Origin: Pontibacter sp. FD36
GTDB taxonomy: Bacteria; Bacteroidota; Bacteroidia; Cytophagales; Hymenobacteraceae
Direction of reading: 5' to 3'
Length of the DNA stretch: 64,000 nucleotides
Assembly (NCBI RefSeq): GCF_015686655.1
Contig: NZ_JADPMP010000001.1
Coordinates: forward strand, 62,001-126,000
Shown: piece after piece, positions 63,901 to 64,000 of the stretch
How the letters are laid out: the number at the start of each line of letters is the position of its first letter
Position numbering within the stretch: the first letter of the stretch is position 1
The notes under the pieces: model-generated
What the model saw: only the letters and a program-made list of their open reading frames with translations
Told to the model about the DNA's origin: nothing
Database searches by the model: none
Translations under genes and position numbers: made by a program

Positions 63901-64000
63901 ATGAGTAAGATAGCACTCTTCAGTGACATCCACGCCAACCTGCCTGCCTTGGAGGCGTTCTTTGCAGATGTAGACAGCAGGAAGCCCGACTTCATCTACT
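63901..64000 (+). CDS. Calcineurin-like metallophosphoesterase (partial, cut by window end)
   Basis: Starts ATG at 63901 and reads MSKIALFSDIHANLPALEAF before the window ends. The SDIHAN motif is the first metal-binding site of YfcE/MJ0936-type metallophosphoesterases. It lies 45 bp after DUF6428 in the ars operon, where this family is often found in Bacteroidota. Only the first 33 codons are visible. Confidence 0.85.
   Translation, partial: MSKIALFSDIHANLPALEAFFADVDSRKPDFIY

Overview
The window looks like a chromosome segment of a Bacteroidota bacterium, most likely order Cytophagales and close to Hymenobacteraceae such as Pontibacter. This placement is inferred from gene families only. Supporting signs are a type IX secretion (T9SS) sorting domain, a GWxTD protein, a DUF2723 protein, HYC_CC_PP-type small metal-locus proteins and TAnnTTTG promoter elements.

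Region 1 (1-17.1 kb) is an ordinary core-genome backbone: ftsH (cut by the window start), rsfS, birA, a YceI-like protein, a T9SS cargo protein, a large DUF2723 membrane protein, a GWxTD lipoprotein, rlmB, a mannose-1-phosphate guanylyltransferase, kdsD, recQ, purD, a bacilliredoxin and one unrecognised small gene. Strong hairpin terminators separate most units.

Region 2 starts at about 17.15 kb. A 45-nt piece of the 3' half of a tRNA-Arg(ACG) gene lies on the minus strand, followed by a Bacteroidota-type tyrosine recombinase. I read this as the left attachment site of an integrated genomic island that runs to, and probably past, the right edge of the window. No intact tRNA-Arg was noticed elsewhere in the window.

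Region 3 (19.4-64 kb) is almost wholly devoted to metals and metalloids. From left to right it holds: a 16-cysteine DUF326 copper-binding protein; a broken double-DUF305 lipoprotein; a DUF2911-DUF305 cassette present twice (20.9-22.1 kb and 30.7-32.0 kb); a BNR-type lipoprotein; a cysteine-free HMA-like protein; a K+ channel-like protein; a YtkA-like protein with a MATE exporter; and an 884-residue multicopper oxidase that fuses a heavy-metal-binding domain, CopA and a CopB-like barrel. A long minus-strand block (32.2-46.1 kb) then encodes, in transcription order, a HYC_CC_PP protein, a CusA pump split in two, a TolC channel, two CusB-type adaptors, small accessory proteins, an AraC regulator carrying an HMA domain, and a CPH-type copper ATPase.

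Region 4 (46.1-57.5 kb) mixes relics of P-type ATPases and an HMA chaperone with a second, complete RND efflux operon (TolC, permease, adaptor), a DUF983 protein, an AraC regulator and a CsoR-like repressor. Region 5 (57.5-64 kb) holds an exported HMA protein, an unusual P-type ATPase with a YPC motif and HMA domains at both ends, a truncated MFS protein, an HMA lipoprotein coupled to a CcdA/ArsG-like membrane protein, a thioredoxin pseudogene, and the start of an arsenic-type operon (arsR, DUF6428, metallophosphoesterase).

Together the island would store or oxidise copper in the envelope, pump it out of the cytoplasm (P-type ATPases) and out of the cell (two RND systems), and sense it (HMA-AraC, CsoR-like, ArsR). 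At least six genes or gene relics carry breaks, so the island looks like a composite still being remodelled, with possible sequencing errors at two homopolymers.
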